Below the pieces are notes generated by a model, which ran no database searches, had not been told where the DNA came from, and saw nothing but the letters and a program-made list of their open reading frames with translations. Positions 14,582 through 19,226 of a stretch of 19,226 nt of DNA are shown here, in pieces (position 1 is the first letter of the stretch; every line of letters begins with the position of its first letter). Source of the stretch: an uncultured bacterium (GTDB lineage: Bacteria; Cyanobacteriota; Vampirovibrionia; Gastranaerophilales; Gastranaerophilaceae); the NCBI GenBank assembly GCA_902489575.1, contig CABUAQ010000030.1, forward strand, positions 1 to 19,226. The letters run 5' to 3'. Position numbers and translations under genes: made by a program.

Positions 14582-16378
14582 TCAGTTATAAACTTTTTTT
14601 GTAAGATCAGCTTTTCTTAATCTGATATTTTCCGGGGTGATTTCAACTAACTCATCATCACCAAGGTATTCCAGAGCTTCTTCAAGAGATAAAATTCTTG
14701 GAGCTTGTAATGTAACCATTACATCTGCAGTTGAACTTCTCATGTTTGTAAGCTTTTTAGTTTTGCAAATATTAACTTGAATATCTTGCGGTCTGTTGCA
14801 TTCTCCGATAATCATACCTCTGTACACTTTTGTTTTTGGAGTTATGAAGAATACTCCACGGTCTTCAAATTGAGCTAATGCATACGGTATAGCTTCTCCT
14901 TGTTCAAAAGCTACGATAGAGCCGCTTCTCTGTCTTGGGATGTCCCCTGCAAAAGGTCTGTAGTGAAGGAATGTATGATACATTATACCTTCTCCTCTTG
15001 TCATTCTTATAAATTCACTTCTGAAACCGATTAAACCTCTTGCCGGAATATGGAAGGTTATTGTTGTTCTGCCTTTCGCATTTTGCATGTCTTTCATTTC
15101 GGCTTTTCTTCCGGAAAGTCTTTCAATTGCTGAACCTGCATATTCTTCAGGTACATCAATTATAAGATTCTCATAAGGTTCACAAAGTTCATCGTTTATT
15201 GTTTTGAAGATTACTTCCGGTTTTGATACAGAAAATTCATAGCCTTCACGACGCATAGTTTCGATAAGAATACTTAAGTGAAGTTCTCCTCTGCCTGAAA
15301 CTTTAAAGCAGTCAGTAGAATCTGTATCTTCAACTCTTAAACTAACATTTTTTTCCAATTCGTTGTATAAACGTTTTCTCAATTGACGCGAAGTTACAAA
15401 TTTCCCTTCCTGACCGGCAAACGGACTGTCGTTTACTGCAAAGTTCATTTGAAGTGTTGGTTCATCGACTTTGATTAGCGGAAGTGCTTGTGGTTTTGCA
15501 GGGTCGCAAATAGTTTCTCCTATTTGAATATCTGAAAATCCTGCGATACCCACAATATCACCTGCGGAAGCACTTTCAATTTCAACTCTGCCTAAATCTT
15601 TAAAACCAAATAACTTAACAATTTTCCCGCGTTCCTGGTTTCCATCTGCGTGGATTACGCAAACTTGATCCTGAGAATTTACCTTCCCGTTTGCAATACG
15701 GCCTATAACAATTCTTCCTACATATTCGTTATAATCAAGAGTTGTTGCTCTGAATTGGAAAGGTGCATTTTCATCACCTACAGGAGGTTGAATATTTTTA
15801 ACTATACTTTCTAAAAGCGGTACCATATCTTTTCGTTCATCTTCAAGATCATTTATAGCAAATCCGTTTAAGCTGCTTGAAAAAATAAAAGGGAAGTCAA
15901 TCAAGTCTTCTCTATCCGTTAGCTCGGTGAATAAGTCGAAAACTTTGTCAAGTGCTGTCAAAGGTTCTGCTGCAGGTTTATCAATTTTGTTAATTACAAC
16001 GATTATTTTTAACCCTAATTCCAATGCTTTTGAAAGAACAAATCTTGTTTGAGGCATTGGTCCCTCAGCAGCATCAACTATAAGTAATGCTCCGTCAACC
16101 ATACCTAATACCCGTTCCACTTCCCCTCCAAAGTCAGCGTGCCCCGGGGTATCAACAACATTAATTTTTGTACCTTGATAATCAATTGAAATGTTTTTTG
16201 CAAGAATTGTAATGCCTCTTTCTCTTTCCAAATCGTTGTTATCAAGTACGCGTTCTTCTACTTGCTGATTTTCACGGAAAGCCCCTGCTTGTTTCAATAA
16301 GCAATCAACGAGTGTGGTTTTACCGTGGTCAACGTGTGCAATAATTGCTATATTTCTTATGTTTTCATTGCTTGTCAT
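14582..16378 (-). CDS. typA: Translational GTPase TypA/BipA
   Basis: This 598-residue GTPase is related to EF-G. It binds 70S ribosomes and aids ribosome assembly and stress or cold adaptation. The G domain has G1 AHVDHGKT (14-21), switch I ERERGITI, G3 DTPGHADF, G4 NKID and G5 near SSLNG. Domain II follows. Then come the EF-G-like domains III and V (GRGELHLSILIETMRREGYE; RGLIGFRSEFIRMTRGEGIM) and the TypA-specific C-terminal domain (IYSP-like region absent; NMRSSTADVMVTLQAPRILS present). The length is that of the family (about 600). The start has an AGGA SD, and ENIRNIAIIAHVDHGKT is canonical. It has its own probable promoter at 16411-16439, with a palindrome across the -10. Its terminator is shared with nrdJ. 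Confidence 0.97.
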   Translation of the reverse strand: MTSNENIRNIAIIAHVDHGKTTLVDCLLKQAGAFRENQQVEERVLDNNDLERERGITILAKNISIDYQGTKINVVDTPGHADFGGEVERVLGMVDGALLIVDAAEGPMPQTRFVLSKALELGLKIIVVINKIDKPAAEPLTALDKVFDLFTELTDREDLIDFPFIFSSSLNGFAINDLEDERKDMVPLLESIVKNIQPPVGDENAPFQFRATTLDYNEYVGRIVIGRIANGKVNSQDQVCVIHADGNQERGKIVKLFGFKDLGRVEIESASAGDIVGIAGFSDIQIGETICDPAKPQALPLIKVDEPTLQMNFAVNDSPFAGQEGKFVTSRQLRKRLYNELEKNVSLRVEDTDSTDCFKVSGRGELHLSILIETMRREGYEFSVSKPEVIFKTINDELCEPYENLIIDVPEEYAGSAIERLSGRKAEMKDMQNAKGRTTITFHIPARGLIGFRSEFIRMTRGEGIMYHTFLHYRPFAGDIPRQRSGSIVAFEQGEAIPYALAQFEDRGVFFITPKTKVYRGMIIGECNRPQDIQVNICKTKKLTNMRSSTADVMVTLQAPRILSLEEALEYLGDDELVEITPENIRLRKADLTKKVYN

Positions 16379-16403
16379 ACATATCCTGCCAATCGTTTTG
16401 TTT

Positions 16404-16420
16404 AGTGTAAATTTTACACT
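16404..16420. promoter_or_regulatory. Operator-like palindrome over the typA promoter
   Basis: A perfect 17-bp palindrome, AGTGTAAA-T-TTTACACT, is centred on 16412. It covers the probable -10 of typA (plus ATTTTA, 16411-16416). Position and symmetry fit binding by a dimeric repressor. No regulator gene is nearby, and a chance palindrome in AT-rich DNA is possible. Confidence 0.4.
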
Positions 16421-16439
16421 TGTATAATAAAACAGACAA
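16411..16439 (-). promoter_or_regulatory. Probable promoter of typA
   Basis: On the minus strand, TTGTCT (plus 16434-16439) and TAAAAT (plus 16411-16416) have 17-base spacing. They lie in the 88-base gap between the hypothetical gene and typA, 33 bases before the ATG. Confidence 0.5.
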
Positions 16440-16466
16440 TTTTATATTTCAAGACTATTAATATAT

Positions 16467-17165
16467 TTATTTTTCTAGACTTATTAATATTTTATTTAAT
16501 TGATTTGTAAGTTTTCCTTTACCATATTTATCAAGTATCTTTTTGGCGCCGAGAGCTTCTTCTTTTGCCAAATTTTTATTTGTTGAGCTTACAAATTCTG
16601 CAATTTGAATTTTTATTGAAGCAAGCATAATTTCGTATACTTCAACAGGCTTCATTCGTCTTGTTAATGTTTTATAGCGTTTTGAAACTTTTTCATAATC
16701 TGTACAAATATCGTTAAGTGCTCTTTTTTCGTCATATAAGATTGTCAGACGTCTTTTACTTTGTGGAGCTGTTACTTTGTAAATGTTATTTAAATCATTT
16801 GCACGAGCCATGATGTGTATCGGATCATGTTGTCTTTTTGCTATAGCAAGAGCATTTGTTGCGATTTGTTCAGCAAGTTTTGTATTTCCTGCATTTGTTT
16901 TTATTAGAAAGCTGTAAATTGCGCCAGCCAGATTGTTATCCCCCAGGCTAACCAGACTTTGAGCAAGCTGCATTGCAAGATTATTAAATAGCGAGGTCTT
17001 ATTTTGTTTAGCAAAAATGTTGTTATACCTGTATATTTCTGTAGAAACTTCTTTTGGATTTATTGGAATTTTATTTTTTGTTCCCTGTTTTATTTTATTT
17101 GCAAATTTATTAAAAGCTTTTTGAGGGTTGGAATATTTTTGTTCAGGTTTAAATGTTAATTTCAT
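16467..17165 (-). CDS. Hypothetical helical protein, possibly TPR-like
   Basis: I do not recognise this 232-residue protein. It has no signal peptide, membrane segment or zinc motif, and only one cysteine. After a basic start (MKLTFKPEQKYSNPQKAFNK), most of it is predicted helical by eye. Helix-turn-helix pairs such as SLFNNLAMQLAQSLVSLGDN, then LAGAIYSFLIKT and LAEQIATNALAIAKRQHDP, resemble TPR or related solenoid repeats. The later segment (VEVYEIMLASIKIQIAEFVS, then LAKEEALGAKKILDKYGKG) continues this. It is basic overall, so an RNA- or protein-binding role is possible but unproven. The start has a clear SD (AAGGAG, 6 bases upstream). It follows the MFS gene by 47 bases on the same strand and may be co-transcribed with it. 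Confidence 0.75.
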   Translation of the reverse strand: MKLTFKPEQKYSNPQKAFNKFANKIKQGTKNKIPINPKEVSTEIYRYNNIFAKQNKTSLFNNLAMQLAQSLVSLGDNNLAGAIYSFLIKTNAGNTKLAEQIATNALAIAKRQHDPIHIMARANDLNNIYKVTAPQSKRRLTILYDEKRALNDICTDYEKVSKRYKTLTRRMKPVEVYEIMLASIKIQIAEFVSSTNKNLAKEEALGAKKILDKYGKGKLTNQLNKILISLEK

Positions 17166-17212
17166 GTATTCTCCTTTTCAGGATTTTTAAAACCTAAACA
17201 AAATATAATTTG

Positions 17213-18607
17213 TTACTGCTTTTTTTTATCCTGTGAATACGCAATGAATGCGCATACAAGGCAAACAGCCCCAAATATAATTCCGAAACACATAGTCCAA
17301 TGATACGAAGTCAAGAAGGCTTTTTTGTAATCTAGACCATTTTCAATGAATATATTACGGAAACTGTCAAATAGTGTAATTGTAATGGAAACTCCTAATA
17401 TATTTCCAAGGTTTCTGGCAAGGGATAGAATCCCGCTTGCAACCCCGAGTTCTTCTTTTGGAACGCTTGTGATTATTGCTGTATTTGAAGGTGATTGGAA
17501 GCACCCGTTGCCTATACCCATAACCACGGAGGCTAAAATTATTTCCCACATAGGAGTTGTAGTATTAAATGTTGTAAATATAATCAATGCAACAATATAT
17601 ATACTTGGTCCTATAACTGTTAATGTTTTACTGCCGTATTTACCTGCATAACTTCCGGCAAAAGGTGCGACAATGGATGAAGCTACCGAGTATGGCAGAA
17701 TTAGTAACCCGGTTAAAAATGCGTTATATTTTAAAATCTCTTGTAAGAAAAACGGCAGTAATATTCCGTTTGTGAACATGCACATATAAGACGTCATAAC
17801 GGCAATGTTACCAAATGTAAATGTTTTAATTTTAAACATATCAAAATTGATAAGCGGGTAATTGATTTTTCTATCTCTAAAGTAAAATAAAGCTCCAAAA
17901 ATAAGTGTAATTACGCCAAGAGCAATAATTTTAACTGATTTCCAACCCCAGGTGTGCCCTTCTGATATTGCAAGAAGCAGCGCCATTAAACCGACAGTAA
18001 AATAGAAAAAGCCTTTGTAATCGAACTTAAAAGATTTTCGTTTAATGTATGAGGGCAGCAATTTGTACGAAATTATTGCACCTAATATAGCAATTGGTAC
18101 GGATGGCAGAAATATTGTGTGCCAGCCGAAAGAATTTATTAAAAATCCGCCTACAGCAGGTCCGCTCATTCCTCCGATTGCAACAAGACAAGCGTTTAAA
18201 CCAAGAGCTTTTCCACGTTCTTTTCCTTTAAATAATGTTGCAATGGTTGCAGGTCCGTTGGCAATCATTATGGAAGCACCCATTGCTTCTAAGCATCGGT
18301 ATGTTATTAATAGATAAAAATTCCCTGCCGTTGAGTTTAAGAATGCTCCCAGTGCAAAAATTAAAAATCCGATACTGTAAATTTTGTTTTTTGGAAATAA
18401 ATCCCCGAGTTTGCCAAAAAACGGTAAAAAAATTGTTAATACAAGCATGTACGCAATAACAACCCATTGTACTTGATTTAAGGTTACATTCAGGCCTTGT
18501 GCAATTTGAAATAAAGCAAGGTTCACGGTGCTGGAATCAAGCATTCCGAGAAAGTTCCCTGCAATAATAAGCATGCATATTATCCATTTAATCTTTTTAC
18601 TTGTCAT
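17213..18607 (-). CDS. MFS transporter, DHA2 (EmrB/QacA-type) drug efflux family
   Basis: This 464-residue membrane protein has the length and helix pattern of 14-helix drug:proton antiporters. Motif D1 in the first helix is LDSSTVNLALFQI (23-35; typically LDxTIVNVALP). Motif A in the first cytoplasmic loop is GKLGDLFPKNKIY (65-77). Motif C, the antiporter motif in helix 5, is AIGGMSGPAVGGFL (143-156). RCLEAMGAS (104-112) fits motif B. The C-terminal half has NGCFQSPSNTAI and PKEELGVASGILSLARNLGN, common in this family. It probably exports hydrophobic compounds with proton uptake; the substrate cannot be told. The ATG lies 3 bases after a weak GGA. A perfect 23-bp palindrome sits 20 bases upstream across the likely promoter, suggesting repressor control. 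No MarR or TetR gene is adjacent. Confidence 0.92.
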   Translation of the reverse strand: MTSKKIKWIICMLIIAGNFLGMLDSSTVNLALFQIAQGLNVTLNQVQWVVIAYMLVLTIFLPFFGKLGDLFPKNKIYSIGFLIFALGAFLNSTAGNFYLLITYRCLEAMGASIMIANGPATIATLFKGKERGKALGLNACLVAIGGMSGPAVGGFLINSFGWHTIFLPSVPIAILGAIISYKLLPSYIKRKSFKFDYKGFFYFTVGLMALLLAISEGHTWGWKSVKIIALGVITLIFGALFYFRDRKINYPLINFDMFKIKTFTFGNIAVMTSYMCMFTNGILLPFFLQEILKYNAFLTGLLILPYSVASSIVAPFAGSYAGKYGSKTLTVIGPSIYIVALIIFTTFNTTTPMWEIILASVVMGIGNGCFQSPSNTAIITSVPKEELGVASGILSLARNLGNILGVSITITLFDSFRNIFIENGLDYKKAFLTSYHWTMCFGIIFGAVCLVCAFIAYSQDKKKQ

Positions 18608-18626
18608 AGTCCAATTTTATCATATG

Positions 18627-18649
18627 AAAGTTTACATAATGTAAACTTT
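18627..18649. promoter_or_regulatory. 23-bp perfect palindrome, probable operator of the MFS gene
   Basis: AAAGTTTACAT, a central A (18638), then ATGTAAACTTT: both 11-base halves match perfectly. On the minus strand it contains TTTACA (plus 18640-18645), a possible -35. TGATAA (plus 18617-18622, 17-base spacing) or TATGAT (plus 18619-18624) is a possible -10. The size and symmetry are those of MarR- or TetR-family sites, which often control efflux pumps. Confidence 0.55.
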
Positions 18650-18714
18650 TATATTCTATTAAAATCATTGTTATATTTGAATTTTTATTTTTTATTTACA
18701 ATTCAAAACTATTA

Positions 18715-18743
18715 TTGAAATGTTATATAAAACATGGTATAAT
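18715..18743 (+). promoter_or_regulatory. Strong promoter of the right-edge prepilin gene
   Basis: TTGAAA (18715-18720) and a consensus TATAAT (18738-18743) are 17 bases apart, with an extended -10 TGg (18735-18737). Transcription should start near 18750, about 25 bases before the ATG. Confidence 0.7.
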
Positions 18744-18773
18744 AAAATTATTCATACAATATTTTGGAGTTTG

Positions 18774-19226
18774 ATGAGGATGAATTTAAATAAACGGAAA
18801 AACGCTTTCTCGCTTACAGAGTTGTTGATTGTACTGGTTATTATAGCCATTTTGTTTGCCGCAATGGCGCCTATTATAACAAAACGCAGAAACGGTTCTA
18901 CTACAGCAAATGAACCTGTTTGGAGTTTTGTTGCTGCAGATGAACAAAAGGATGCTTATTACGACCCTGGTGCAGCAGCTTTAACATCAACAGCTTTTAT
19001 TGGTGTGAACCCGAGAGATTTGACTAACAACTTAAGACCTTATTCAAAGGTTGTTCTTAAAGCTAAAACCAATCAGGATTTTATTCAATTCAGGCAAGGT
19101 ACAGGAAATGGTAATTTTGTCGGTAAGTTCGCTTTGAATGACAGCCGCAGCATATACAATACAACCAGGTTGAATGGATCTCAAGCTAACAATTATGCTG
19201 TTAGCGGCGGTTCTAATACGGCTGCA
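18774..19226 (+). CDS. Prepilin-leader surface protein, 3' end beyond window
   Basis: The frame is open from the ATG at 18774 to the window end (151 codons, no stop). A class III leader, MRMNLNKRKNA, is followed by FSLTELLIVLVIIAILFAAM: cleavage is expected after Ala11, with Glu16 at +5 and then a hydrophobic helix. After a short basic stop (TKRRNG) the sequence becomes polar. It contains EPVWSFVAADEQKDAYYDPG, TAFIGVNP, a segment FIQFRQGTGNGNFVGKFALN, and ends NNYAVSGGSNTAA. That last part resembles the GG-x-N-x-A repeat style of YadA-type adhesin heads and phage tail fibres, so the full protein may be a long pilus-anchored adhesin; this is inference. An ATG at 18780 is a second possible start. 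The SD is TGGAG (18765-18769), 4 bases before the first. The promoter at 18715-18743 is excellent. Confidence 0.82.
   Translation, partial: MRMNLNKRKNAFSLTELLIVLVIIAILFAAMAPIITKRRNGSTTANEPVWSFVAADEQKDAYYDPGAAALTSTAFIGVNPRDLTNNLRPYSKVVLKAKTNQDFIQFRQGTGNGNFVGKFALNDSRSIYNTTRLNGSQANNYAVSGGSNTAA

Noticed and set aside
17346..18467. Several 60-100 codon frames overlapping the MFS gene on both strands
   Set aside because: They run through conserved transporter motifs in the true frame and look like complementary-frame artefacts.
1..19226. tRNA, rRNA, CRISPR arrays, insertion sequences or prophage
   Set aside because: No cloverleaf, direct repeat array, transposase or integrase sequence was seen; intergenic gaps are all under 200 bases.

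Overview
The window is AT-rich, densely coded bacterial chromosome. It carries 18 protein genes and no RNA genes, mobile elements or CRISPR arrays that I can see. The prepilin leader at the left edge (AFTLAEVLITLGIIGVVAA), the many short lineage-type hypothetical genes, a B12-dependent ribonucleotide reductase and a periplasm-type peptide transporter together suggest a non-photosynthetic gut relative of the Cyanobacteria (Gastranaerophilales/Melainabacteria). This is an inference from sequence style, not a proven assignment. The standard genetic code applies, and strong Shine-Dalgarno (SD) sites precede most genes.

Layout. 1-681 (+) is the 3' part of a type IV pilin-like gene. 758-931 (+) is rpsU, with its own promoter and a perfect hairpin terminator. 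987-1984 (-) holds cdd (cytidine deaminase), a small zinc-ribbon protein and a seven-cysteine protein whose SD can be folded into a hairpin. 2142-3329 (+) is a long, low-complexity, helical protein of unknown role. It converges with the next operon with 1 bp between stop codons. 3331-6839 (-) is a core housekeeping operon read pyrH-frr-cdsA-rnc-rpe, tightly coupled by TAATG overlaps and starting from a TTG codon on pyrH. 6917-12265 (-) is a second transcription unit: peptide-type solute-binding protein, two permeases (OppB- and OppC-like), a membrane-anchored TPR protein and an MgtC/SapB-family membrane protein. No ATPase gene is present in it. 12455-14476 (+) is nrdJ, diverging from the transporter and ending at a bidirectional terminator shared with typA. 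14582-18607 (-) holds typA, a helical hypothetical gene and a DHA2-type MFS efflux pump. 18774 to the right edge (+) is the start of a second prepilin-leader protein, probably a larger surface protein.

How the genes fit together. The core block supplies pyrimidine metabolism (PyrH, Cdd), ribosome recycling and translation (Frr, S21, TypA), phospholipid synthesis (CdsA), RNA processing (Rnc), pentose phosphate flux (Rpe) and deoxynucleotide synthesis (NrdJ). The accessory part concerns the envelope: pilin-like proteins, peptide uptake and drug efflux.

I do not see a clear undescribed multigene system. The points most worth checking are a Cys at a catalytic Asp position of RNase III, an SD-sequestering hairpin before the seven-cysteine gene, two near-perfect operator-like palindromes over the MFS and typA promoters, and the right-edge prepilin whose tail looks like adhesin or tail-fibre repeats.
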